A stretch of DNA of 64,000 nucleotides. It comes from Kribbella kalugense (lineage in GTDB: Bacteria > Actinomycetota > Actinomycetes > Propionibacteriales > Kribbellaceae). Positions 40,499 through 48,561 of the stretch are shown piece by piece. The DNA is taken from assembly GCF_004365875.1 (NCBI RefSeq), contig NZ_SODF01000001.1, positions 2,976,001 through 3,040,000 on the forward strand. The letters are read 5' to 3'. Numbering within the stretch: the stretch's first letter is position 1; every line of letters starts with the position of its first letter. The notes under the pieces were generated by a model. That model was not told the origin of the DNA. It made no database searches and saw nothing but the letters and a program-made list of their open reading frames with translations. A program made the translations under genes and the position numbers.

Positions 40499-41473
40499 AT
40501 GGAGATTGTGGTGGTTGACGGGCGGGATGCTGAGGTTTTTCGGCGGTTTTATGAGGTGAAGTTCGGGGTTCGGCAGGAGCTTGAGTTTCCGGTGGGGTTG
40601 GGGACCGAGGAAGCTCGGGTGTTGATGAGTGGGGAGCATGCCGACGTTCGGGCCGAGGGGCTCGGGCTGGTGGATGGGGATACGTGGCTCGGGGTTGCCT
40701 GGCTGGATTGGTGGTTGGTGGGGAACACCGACACCGTTGACGTCGAGCTTGCCGTGGCGCCGGAGTACCGGCGGCAAGGGGTCGCCAGTCGGCTGCTCGA
40801 GGCCGCGATCGCCAAGGCCCGGGCCGACGGGCGGCGGATTGTGTCGGGGGCGAACCTGGCGGGTGATCCGGTGACGGGTGAGAGCCCGGGTACGGCCTTT
40901 GCCGCGGCGCGCGGGTTCGAGCAGAAGCATGCCGAGCTGCATCAGGTGGTCGAGCTGCCTGTAGCTGTGTCGGAGCGACCCGTGGATGGATACGAGATCG
41001 TGCAGTGGCGCGAGCACACGCCCGACGAGTGGCTCAAGCAGTTCCTGGAGTTGCTGAACGGGATGAGCGAGGACGTGCCGACCGGCGATCGGACGGACGC
41101 GCCGATCCAATGGACGCCGGAGCTGCTGCAGGACGCTGAGGCCCGGCGGGTTGCTCAAGGCCGGTTCACCTACACCACCGCCGCGGTCCACACCGCGTCC
41201 GGTGAGTTGGCGGCGTACACCCAGATGGGCGGTACGCCGGAGACGCCGGACCGCCTCAATCAGTACGACACCTACGTACGCCGTTCGCACCGCGGCCACG
41301 GTCTCGGCATCGCGGTGAAGGCGCCGAACCTCCGCGCGATCCAGGCCGGCGTCGGCCACCCCGCCGTACTGCACACCTGGAACGCCCCGGAGAACACCCC
41401 GATGATCGCGGTCAACACCAAGCTCGGTTTCCGCCCGGTCGCCCAGCGCACGATGTGGGAACGGGTCCTCTAA
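40499..41473 (+). CDS. Tandem GNAT acetyltransferase
   Basis: 324 residues with two GNAT modules. The first has a full acetyl-CoA motif A (VDVELAVAPEYRRQGVASRLLEAA). The second has RRSHRGHGLGIAVKAPNLRAI followed by NTKLGFRPV. Two-module GNATs of this size include actinobacterial mycothiol synthase-like and antibiotic-modifying enzymes; the substrate is unknown. TAGGGT lies 6 nt before the ATG and there is no ribosome-binding site, so a leaderless start is likely. It starts 22 bp after pheA; its stop overlaps that of the convergent gene. Confidence 0.85.
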   Translation: MEIVVVDGRDAEVFRRFYEVKFGVRQELEFPVGLGTEEARVLMSGEHADVRAEGLGLVDGDTWLGVAWLDWWLVGNTDTVDVELAVAPEYRRQGVASRLLEAAIAKARADGRRIVSGANLAGDPVTGESPGTAFAAARGFEQKHAELHQVVELPVAVSERPVDGYEIVQWREHTPDEWLKQFLELLNGMSEDVPTGDRTDAPIQWTPELLQDAEARRVAQGRFTYTTAAVHTASGELAAYTQMGGTPETPDRLNQYDTYVRRSHRGHGLGIAVKAPNLRAIQAGVGHPAVLHTWNAPENTPMIAVNTKLGFRPVAQRTMWERVL

Positions 41474-42012
41474 CCGAAGGTCCAGGCCGGGTGGTTGGCC
41501 TCGATTACGGCGCGATGCCCGGCCCACTCCTTCGCGGGGAGCGCGGCGACGTCGAGCAACGTCGGCCGGCCGGACCGGAGTTCGTAGCCCCAGGTGAAGG
41601 CGGCGATCGGTACGACGGTGCGCGAGCGGATGACGTCCGGTACGACGACGAGGAAGGTGTCGGCGCGCCAGGTGCCGTCCGGGTGGTCGGGGTTGGCGGG
41701 AGCGTCGAAGAACGTCGGTAGGTAGCCGTACGCGTAGAACGGATCCGTCGCATCGAGGTTCGGCGCCAGGTCGACCGAGACGTCGGACCCGCGGGTGATG
41801 ACCTGGATCCAGCCCATGATCGCGTTGATCCCGTGCCCGTGGTACCTGAGCGACGCCGTGCAGATCGGGAAGCCGCGGAATGCCTCCGCGTTCAGATCCG
41901 GTACGACGAGTTGGTGGCCGGACGCCCACGGGTCCTCGTTCGGCACGACCCGGACCGTGATCAGTCCACGTTGACCCCGGGTCTCGAACGGGATGGATCT
42001 CTCACGCTGCAT
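41470..42012 (-). CDS. Conserved hypothetical protein
   Basis: 180 residues, soluble, rich in Trp, Tyr and His (LRYHGHGINAIMGWIQVI, FYAYGYLPTFFDAP, FTWGYELRSG). No family is recognised and there is no signal peptide or membrane segment. It starts 3 bp after the DedA gene with GAGG 8 nt upstream of the ATG, so it is probably co-transcribed with it. The 3' ends of this gene and the GNAT gene overlap by 4 bp. Confidence 0.75.
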   Translation of the reverse strand: MQRERSIPFETRGQRGLITVRVVPNEDPWASGHQLVVPDLNAEAFRGFPICTASLRYHGHGINAIMGWIQVITRGSDVSVDLAPNLDATDPFYAYGYLPTFFDAPANPDHPDGTWRADTFLVVVPDVIRSRTVVPIAAFTWGYELRSGRPTLLDVAALPAKEWAGHRAVIEANHPAWTFG

Positions 42013-42015
42013 GGA

Positions 42016-42621
42016 TCAATCCTCTGAACGACGACGGCGGACCCGCCAGACCACGATCACGGCAACGACGACAGCTGCGACGACGAGTGCGGCCAAGCGG
42101 CCGAAGGTCTTCTCGACCTTCGTGTACGAGTTGCCTGCAAGGTAGCCGACGAGGACGACAGCGGTCCCCCAAATGATCCCGCCGGCCGCGTTGAACGACA
42201 GGAACTTCAGGTATCGCATCCCGGAAGCGCCCGCGAGCGCGGGCATGGTGGCCCGGAAGAACGCCACGAACCGTCCGAGGAACACCGCCGTACCGCCGCG
42301 GTCGGCCAGCTGTTTGCGAGCGGCGTCGAGCCGGCCGGACCGGCGTTTCAGGAACCTGCTCGCGAGTAGCCGTGGCCCGAAGTACCGACCGACTTCGTAC
42401 CCGACGGTGTCACCGAGGATCGCGCCGGCGATGACGACAATGAGCACGATCGCGAGCGATGCATGACCGAGTGCGGCGATCACTCCCCCGAGTACCGCGG
42501 CGGTCTCGCCGGGCAGCACGAACCCAACGAACAAAGCGTCCTCGGCGAAAACGAGCAGGCCGACGATTCCGTACACAGCTAAGCCGTGCAGTCCGAGCAG
42601 CCAGTCGGTCAGCCGATTCAC
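42016..42621 (-). CDS. DedA-family membrane protein
   Basis: 201 residues with the VTT/SNARE-associated fold of DedA proteins. Landmarks are [19 protein letters not shown] (the conserved Glu re-entrant segment) and [18 protein letters not shown], matching the RFxPxxRxxxPxxAG signature. DedA proteins flip lipid carriers or phospholipids across the cytoplasmic membrane. The start is GTG 42621. It is divergent from the protease operon; the 254-bp gap between them holds no gene I can see. Confidence 0.9.
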   Translation of the reverse strand: MNRLTDWLLGLHGLAVYGIVGLLVFAEDALFVGFVLPGETAAVLGGVIAALGHASLAIVLIVVIAGAILGDTVGYEVGRYFGPRLLASRFLKRRSGRLDAARKQLADRGGTAVFLGRFVAFFRATMPALAGASGMRYLKFLSFNAAGGIIWGTAVVLVGYLAGNSYTKVEKTFGRLAALVVAAVVVAVIVVWRVRRRRSED

Positions 42622-42875
42622 CCGTTGATCCCATCCGCTCTGCCCCCGTTGACAAAATCGAGGCTACTGGGATCCGAAAGCCTGGCCGCGAAGGGTTGTG
42701 CGCGGGCGGCGATCGGAGCAAGGTGAAACGCAGAGCAGTCAGTTGGGGGGCCGACTGTTCGGCGGGGGAAGGCGGTACAGACCGTTTTCGGTCGAGGGGT
42801 CCGCTGGGGGGTGATCTTCTCGGTTCGGCGCACGTTCGCCGGCCTGCTTGTGCCCCCCCCGTGGAAGGGGGAGAG

Positions 42876-45134
42876 ATGCCCAGGAAGGCCAACGGGCGAG
42901 CGGACAAGCACGACGACAATCGGATGCCTGGCGAGGCACCGGCGGTCGCGAACGGCCACGCTACGAACGGACAGCCCGCAGCAGACGCGATGCCGGCGGC
43001 ACCGGCTTCGAGCGGTACGGCGATGAGCAGCAGCGGAACGCCGGCTCCGGACATGAGCGGCGGAGGAACGCCCGCCGCCGAGATGAACGCCGGCGGATCA
43101 CCCGCTGCGGACATGAATGCGGGCGGACAACCAGGTGGTGCCGGTATGAGCGGCGCGACCGGTGGCGGACGCACGGAACTCCCGAGCCGTCGTCAGTGCG
43201 GCGTGATGGATGTGCACCGACGGTTGTTGTCGACCTCCCCGGCGTACGCCGCCGCGCGGTCGGCGCTCGAGACCGCGACGCTGGACTACGTCTCCCGCCA
43301 GGAACGTTTCACCGGGACCGCCCGCATCCCGTGTGTCGTCCACGTCGTCTGGAACACGAACACGCAGAACATCTCGCAGGCCCAGATCGACAGCCAGATC
43401 GACGTACTGAATCGCGACTACCGCGCCACCAACCCGGACACCAGCATCGTGCCGGGCGTGTTCAGCGGCCTGATCGCGGACTCCCGGGTCGAGTTCTTCC
43501 TGGCCACCGAGGACCCGAACGGGAACCCGACGACCGGCGTCACCCGGACCCAGACGAGTACGGCGGGCTTCGGCACCGACGACAAGGTGAAGTCGTCGGC
43601 GACCGGCGGGATCGACCCGTGGGACACCGCCCACTACCTGAACATCTGGGTGTGCCAGCTCGGTGGCGGCCTGCTCGGATACGCGCAGTTCCCGGGCGGT
43701 CCGGCGAACACCGACGGCGTGGTCATCCTGCACAGCGGGTTCGGCACGAACGGTACGGCGGCCGCACCGTTCGACCTCGGCCGTACGACGACCCACGAGG
43801 TCGGGCACTACTTCAACCTGTTCCACATCTGGGGTGACGACGGCAGCGGCTGCAGCGGCACCGACGAGTGCGCCGACACCCCGAACGCGGCCGGCCCGAA
43901 CTTCGGCGTACCGGCGTTCCCGCATGTGACGTGTAGCAACGGGCCGAACGGTGACCTGTTCTACGACTACATGGACTACACCGACGACCGCGGCATGGTC
44001 ATGTTCACCACCGACCAGGTGGCGCGGATGCAGGCGACGCTGGACACCGCCCGCAAGGACCTGCCGGTCTTCGGCTCCGCGCGTACGCCGGAACCGGCCG
44101 GCTCGGTCGTGTCGTGGGGCGCGAACCGGCTCGACACGTTCGTGCTCGGAACCGACCTGGCGATGTATCACAAGTGGTGGGACGGATCGGCCTGGGGACC
44201 GTCCGTCGCCGGTTACGAGTACCAGGGTGGTATCTGCATGAGTGCTCCTGAAGTCGCGTCCTGGGGCCCGAACCGGCTCGATGCCTTCGTCCTCGGCACC
44301 GACCACGCGCTCTACCACAAGTGGTGGGACGGGTCGTCCTGGAACGGGTACGAGTATCTCGGCGGGGTCTGCATGAGTCCGCCGCGGCTTGCCACTTGGG
44401 GTCCGAACCGGCTCGATGCCTTCGTGCTCGGGACGGACCGGGCTCTGTACCACAAGTGGTGGGACGGCTCCTCGTGGAACGGGTACGAGTACCTGGGCGG
44501 GATCTGCATGAGTCCGCCCGAGGTCGTTGCCTGGGGCCCCGATCGGCTGGATGCCTTTGTTTTAGGGACGGACAACGCGGTATACCACAAGTGGTGGGAC
44601 GGGTCGTCCTGGAACGGATACGAGTATCTCGGCGGGGTTTGCGCTTCGCCGCCGCGAGTCGTTGCCTGGGGCCCTGACCGGCTCGATCTGTTTGTCATCG
44701 GCACCGATTCGGCGTTGTACCACAAGTGGTGGGACGGGTCTTCGTGGAGCGGGTACGAGTACATGGGCGGCGTGTGTACGACGGCGCCGACCGTGGTCTC
44801 GTGGGGCTCGGACCGGCTCGACGTGTTCGTGCTCGGGACGGACTCGGCGCTCTACCACAAGTGGTGGGACGGAACCGCTTGGGGACCGTCGCTGACCGGG
44901 TACGAGTACATGGGCGGGATCTGCACCGACGAGCCGGGCGTGGTCTCGTGGGACACGAACCGGCTCGACGTGTTCGTCACCGGCACCGACAAGCAGCTGT
45001 ACCACAAGTGGTGGGACGGGACCGCCTGGGGACCGTCGCTCACCGGGTACGAGGCCCTCGGTGGGGTCATCAGTGACTTCAAGGTCACGGTGCCTGATTC
45101 ACCCGCCTCGATCGGACAGGCGGTGCGGACCTGA
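42876..45134 (+). CDS. M43-family metalloprotease with C-terminal seven-blade DUF346 propeller
   Basis: 752 residues. Residues 1-95 are low-complexity (Ala, Gly, Pro, Asn, Met) with imperfect repeats such as [21 protein letters not shown] pappalysin-type protease follows: zinc ligands H307, H311, H317 in [11 protein letters not shown] and Met-turn M366 in YMDYTDD. From about 409 come seven copies of a 45-48 residue unit containing YHKWWDG, as in DUF346/PLL-lectin beta-propellers that bind glycans. No hydrophobic signal peptide is visible, odd for this family. GGGGGAG precedes the ATG. It is first of three overlapping genes. Confidence 0.88.
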   Translation: MPRKANGRADKHDDNRMPGEAPAVANGHATNGQPAADAMPAAPASSGTAMSSSGTPAPDMSGGGTPAAEMNAGGSPAADMNAGGQPGGAGMSGATGGGRTELPSRRQCGVMDVHRRLLSTSPAYAAARSALETATLDYVSRQERFTGTARIPCVVHVVWNTNTQNISQAQIDSQIDVLNRDYRATNPDTSIVPGVFSGLIADSRVEFFLATEDPNGNPTTGVTRTQTSTAGFGTDDKVKSSATGGIDPWDTAHYLNIWVCQLGGGLLGYAQFPGGPANTDGVVILHSGFGTNGTAAAPFDLGRTTTHEVGHYFNLFHIWGDDGSGCSGTDECADTPNAAGPNFGVPAFPHVTCSNGPNGDLFYDYMDYTDDRGMVMFTTDQVARMQATLDTARKDLPVFGSARTPEPAGSVVSWGANRLDTFVLGTDLAMYHKWWDGSAWGPSVAGYEYQGGICMSAPEVASWGPNRLDAFVLGTDHALYHKWWDGSSWNGYEYLGGVCMSPPRLATWGPNRLDAFVLGTDRALYHKWWDGSSWNGYEYLGGICMSPPEVVAWGPDRLDAFVLGTDNAVYHKWWDGSSWNGYEYLGGVCASPPRVVAWGPDRLDLFVIGTDSALYHKWWDGSSWSGYEYMGGVCTTAPTVVSWGSDRLDVFVLGTDSALYHKWWDGTAWGPSLTGYEYMGGICTDEPGVVSWDTNRLDVFVTGTDKQLYHKWWDGTAWGPSLTGYEALGGVISDFKVTVPDSPASIGQAVRT
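44100..45075 (+). repeat. Seven tandem coding repeats (propeller blades)
   Basis: About 135-144 bp per unit, seven copies, each encoding a blade with [17 protein letters not shown]. Inner copies (2-5) are most alike, even at DNA level (CACAAGTGGTGGGACGG recurs exactly in several). Copies 1, 6 and 7 carry a three-residue insert (GPS type). This points to recent duplication or gene conversion within the gene. Confidence 0.9.
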
Positions 45135-45493
45135 CCACCACACCGATCGGGCACTGGACGCATTCCGTCGAGGAGGACCACGACGGGATCAGCGTCTACC
45201 GCCGCGACGACTTCGCCTTCCCGCCGGCCCGTGGCCGGCGGGGGGTGGAGTTCCGCCCGGACGGGACGTTCGTACGGCTGATGATCGGCCGCGGTGACGC
45301 TCCCTCCCCGGGTGAAACCGGTCGCTGGGACTCCAGCGGCCGCCTGTCCGTCCCCCCACCTGCCGCCCCGGACTCCCCCACACCGGGCGCGGCGGGCCCG
45401 CGCCCCGGACCGGCCCCGACCGGGCCGGGGTCGACGGGACGGATCGTCTCGGTCGAGCCGGACCGGCTCGAGATCGCTTGGGATAACCCATGA
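45131..45493 (+). CDS. Small unknown protein between two proteases, apparent CTG start
   Basis: 120 residues. The N-terminal half ([20 protein letters not shown], then [18 protein letters not shown] and GRW) looks like a compact beta-barrel with lipocalin-like flavour. The second half includes a Pro/Gly-rich linker before [15 protein letters not shown]. The frame has no ATG, GTG or TTG before this conserved-looking region. CTG 45131-45133 overlaps the upstream stop as CTGA, allowing termination-reinitiation. A GTG at 45245 would delete a third of the protein. Its stop overlaps the M28 ATG (ATGA). Role unknown; an inhibitor or chaperone of its protease neighbours is speculation. Confidence 0.6.
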   Translation: MTTTPIGHWTHSVEEDHDGISVYRRDDFAFPPARGRRGVEFRPDGTFVRLMIGRGDAPSPGETGRWDSSGRLSVPPPAAPDSPTPGAAGPRPGPAPTGPGSTGRIVSVEPDRLEIAWDNP

Positions 45494-46815
45494 CCACAGG
45501 TTCTGTGCGCTATCTCGTCGTACCGACCGCGGATGCCGCTGGTGGCGCGCGGTCGGTGCGGTTCGGGGAGAAGACCCTCCTCTGGGTCCCGGCCGACCAA
45601 CGCCTCGGCCGGGCCTCCCGAACCGCTCCCGGTCTGCTGCTGGTCACGCAGGTGGGCCGGAGCTTCCAGGACGAGTACCCCGATGTCACGCCGCTGCTCG
45701 ACCACGGCCGGCATCTGGTCATCTCGTCGGCCGACAAACCGCATCGGCGGTCCAACCACCATTGGCGGATCGACCCGATCCGCCCGAACACGACGATTGT
45801 CGACAATCAGATCGTCTCCGCCGCCCGCGTCGACCCGTCCGTCGCGGACCTGGTCAGTGAGGTGTCCACGACGGCGTACCAGAGCGACCTGACCTGGCTG
45901 GCGAATCTGCCGACCAGGCATTCGCTGAGTACGACGTTCACCCAGGCGATGGACTTCGCCGCCGACCGGATGGTTGCCCTCGGCTACCAAGTGACCCAGA
46001 TGCCGATCACCGTTGGCGCCGGCCACTCGGCGAACCTGATCGGCGATCGGCCGGGCACCGGGACCAACCGTGAACTGGTGATCGTCACCGCGCATCTGGA
46101 TTCGATCAACATCGCGGGCGGTCCGGCCGCGGCGGCTCCAGGTGCGGACGACAACGGCAGCGGGTCGGCGGGCGTGCTGGAGCTCGGGCGTCTCTTGTCC
46201 ACGCGCAGTTGGCAGCACGACGTACGGCTGATCCTTTTCGGTGGCGAGGAGGAGGGCTTGTTCGGCAGCAAGCAGTACGTCGCTGCGCTGCCTGCGGCCG
46301 ATCGGTCCCGCGTCCGTGCGGTGCTCAACATGGACATGATCGCGACCAGCAATACCGCGACTCCGGGCGTTCTGCTGGAGGGAGCGGCGGTCTCGTCGAC
46401 TCAGATCACCGACCTCGCAACGGCGGCTGCGACGTACACCGGGCTGAAGGTCGAGACCTCGCTGAATCCGTTTGCCAGCGACCATGTCCCGTTCATCAAC
46501 GCTGGTATACCAGCGGTTCTGACGATCGAGGGCGCGGACAGTGCGAACGGCCACATCCACTCCGCCAACGACACGCTGGCCTTCATCGAGTGGTCGCTGG
46601 CCGCGGAGATCCTCCGGATGAACATCGCCGCCCTGGCCGGCTGGCTCGAACCTGCCGCCGTACGACGCCGTCCACAACCAGCCGGCTCGGTGGTCTGCTG
46701 GGGTCCGGGCCGGATCGACGTCTTCGCGGTCGGAACGGATTCCGCCTTACATCACAAGGCTTTCGACGGCAGCTGGCACGATTTCGAGTCGTTGGGAGGT
46801 GGTGTCTTAAACTGA
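45490..46815 (+). CDS. M28-family zinc peptidase with a single C-terminal DUF346 blade
   Basis: 442 residues. The co-catalytic two-zinc site of M28 aminopeptidases is complete: H202 (TAHLDS), D220 (GADDNGSG), the Glu pair near E254 ([10 protein letters not shown]), D282 (NMDMIA), H357 (HIHSAND). Residues 1-130 are an extra N-terminal domain. The last 45 residues ([20 protein letters not shown]) match one blade of the DUF346 propeller seen in the upstream protease, too little to close a propeller alone. No signal peptide is visible. It overlaps the preceding gene by 4 bp. Confidence 0.87.
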   Translation: MTTGSVRYLVVPTADAAGGARSVRFGEKTLLWVPADQRLGRASRTAPGLLLVTQVGRSFQDEYPDVTPLLDHGRHLVISSADKPHRRSNHHWRIDPIRPNTTIVDNQIVSAARVDPSVADLVSEVSTTAYQSDLTWLANLPTRHSLSTTFTQAMDFAADRMVALGYQVTQMPITVGAGHSANLIGDRPGTGTNRELVIVTAHLDSINIAGGPAAAAPGADDNGSGSAGVLELGRLLSTRSWQHDVRLILFGGEEEGLFGSKQYVAALPAADRSRVRAVLNMDMIATSNTATPGVLLEGAAVSSTQITDLATAAATYTGLKVETSLNPFASDHVPFINAGIPAVLTIEGADSANGHIHSANDTLAFIEWSLAAEILRMNIAALAGWLEPAAVRRRPQPAGSVVCWGPGRIDVFAVGTDSALHHKAFDGSWHDFESLGGGVLN

Positions 46816-46820
46816 CAGCT

Positions 46821-48146
46821 ATGTGGAGCCCGAATGCGCGTGACGTTGGCGGACTTCCGACGCGGTACGGCGTACCGACGCGCGAGCGAGCTCTGATCCG
46901 TAGCGAGCTCCTCGACGCCGCTCACCTGCCCGAGTTCGAAGCGATCGACGCCGGACTGGTGCTTGACCTGCGCTCCGATTGGGAGCTGAAGCAACCACAT
47001 CCGCTCGAAGACAGTTTGGTATACCAGCGGATCCCGTGGATCGACCCGGAGGCCGAGGTACGCCGGGTGCCCGAAGACGAGCCGCTGCTCGTCGACGTGT
47101 ACCGCAACAGCCTGACTCGCAACGCGGCCCACATCGGCAGGATCTTCACCGCGATCGCGGACGCACCCGCGGGCCAGCCGGTCGTCGTGCACTGCAAGGC
47201 CGGCAAGGACCGGACCGGTCTGACGGTCGCGCTGCTGCTCGACCTGGTCGGCGTACCCCGCTCGGAGATCGCGGCCGATTACGCGATCAGCGAGGTCAAC
47301 CTCGGCCTGCAGGACGGGCCGGAGTACTCGCGGACCCATCCGGAGACGATCCTCGGATCGCTCGAGCACGTGGACAATCGCTTCGGCGGAGTCCGTGCGT
47401 ACCTCATCGGTCTCGGACTGAGCGAGGCGCAGATCCATCGACTGGCGAGCCGACTGGTGCCGGTGGACGTGCAGGCGATCGTGTTCGACTTCGACGGTCT
47501 GCTGATGGACACCGAGACCACGATGGTGGAGAGCTGGCAGGCCGAGTGGGCGCATCACGGACTCGAGCTCGATCTCGACGATTTCTGGCCGGGTCATGGC
47601 GGTGATGTCTCCGAAGACCGGTACGCCGTACTCGCGGCGGCCGTCGGCACCGGGTTCGACCGGCAGGAGAGTCATGCCCGGCGGCTCGATCACCGCGAAA
47701 GGATGCACGCCGAGCTCGACTTCCGGCCCGGCATCCGGGACTGGATCTCGACCGCTCGCGAGCTGGGTCTTCGGGTCGCGATCGCCAGCAGTTCGCCGCG
47801 GAGTTGGGTGCTCGGTCACCTGGAGCGGGTAGGCGCAGTCGAGCTCTTCGACCAGATCGCCACCGGGGACGAGGTGGAGACCCACAAGCCCGATCCGGCG
47901 ATCTACGAGCTCGCTCTGCGGCGTCTCGGCGTACCTGGTGCGGACGCGATCGCCGTCGAGGACACCACGCACGGCGTCGCTGCAGCGCAGGCGGCCGGGA
48001 TGTTCGCGGTCGCCGTACCCAATCCGTTCGTCACACCGGCTGCGGTCGCAACAGCAGACCTGGTTCTGAGCAGCGCTGACCAACTCTTGCTCACCGACCT
48101 GCTCCTCTCAGCCAGATCGAAAGGGTCGACGGTCGTAATTGAGTGA
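46821..48146 (+). CDS. Tyrosine-phosphatase / HAD-phosphatase fusion
   Basis: 441 residues in two enzymes. Residues 1-210 are a protein-tyrosine/dual-specificity phosphatase with P-loop VVHCKAGKDRTG (nucleophile C125), of the Tyr_phosphatase_3 type. Residues 215-441 are a HAD hydrolase with VFDFDGLLMD (nucleophile D223, acid D225), IASSSPRS, and HKPDPAIY then VEDTTHG, the beta-phosphoglucomutase-like subgroup. The two could act in sequence on one phosphorylated metabolite or independently. The ATG is 5 bp after the M28 stop with no close ribosome-binding site, so coupling to the protease operon is possible. Confidence 0.87.
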   Translation: MWSPNARDVGGLPTRYGVPTRERALIRSELLDAAHLPEFEAIDAGLVLDLRSDWELKQPHPLEDSLVYQRIPWIDPEAEVRRVPEDEPLLVDVYRNSLTRNAAHIGRIFTAIADAPAGQPVVVHCKAGKDRTGLTVALLLDLVGVPRSEIAADYAISEVNLGLQDGPEYSRTHPETILGSLEHVDNRFGGVRAYLIGLGLSEAQIHRLASRLVPVDVQAIVFDFDGLLMDTETTMVESWQAEWAHHGLELDLDDFWPGHGGDVSEDRYAVLAAAVGTGFDRQESHARRLDHRERMHAELDFRPGIRDWISTARELGLRVAIASSSPRSWVLGHLERVGAVELFDQIATGDEVETHKPDPAIYELALRRLGVPGADAIAVEDTTHGVAAAQAAGMFAVAVPNPFVTPAAVATADLVLSSADQLLLTDLLLSARSKGSTVVIE

Positions 48147-48192
48147 CCTAATCTACTGACCCTCTGTAGGTTTCCAACCGGAGGGTGGACAG

Positions 48193-48561
48193 ATGAGGAA
48201 GCTCGTAGGCGTGATCGCGGCCGGCGTGATGGCGGCGGCCGGGATGACAATCGCGGCACCGGCCCAGGCCTCGACGGCAGCATGCGACCTGGTCACGGCG
48301 AAGTCGGTCGGGTACTCCGCGCTGATGCTGTACGTCGCCGTCGGCCTGGAGGGCTGCTCGAACAGCGTCACCGAGGTCCGCGTCGAACTGCAGAAGGGCG
48401 ACAGCGCAAGCGGTCCGTTCAGCACGGTCGCGGAGACGTACGCGTACTCCGGTGGCGGCGCGTGGTTCGACGAGGGCACCGGCTGCGGGTACTACGTCGG
48501 CGTCGCCCACTGGCAGGACCAGACCGAGACGACGCCAACCCCGGCGTACTACTGCAACTAG
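48193..48561 (+). CDS. Small secreted cysteine-containing protein
   Basis: 122 residues. A signal peptide of about 27 residues (MRKLVGVIAAGVMAAAGM, AQA cleavage) is followed by a mature domain of about 95 residues with four cysteines (ACDLV, GCSN, GCGYY, YCN) that can form two disulfides. The family is not recognised; the size and beta-like pattern recall small secreted actinobacterial proteins. GGAGGG lies 7 nt before the ATG. The stop overlaps that of the convergent radical SAM gene by 4 bp. Confidence 0.8.
   Translation: MRKLVGVIAAGVMAAAGMTIAAPAQASTAACDLVTAKSVGYSALMLYVAVGLEGCSNSVTEVRVELQKGDSASGPFSTVAETYAYSGGGAWFDEGTGCGYYVGVAHWQDQTETTPTPAYYCN

Noticed and set aside
44100-45075. Regular DNA repeats resembling a CRISPR array or assembly artefact
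   Set aside because: Period is about 135-144 bp, in frame, and encodes propeller blades; CRISPR repeats are 24-48 bp with unique spacers, and blades differ enough to be real.
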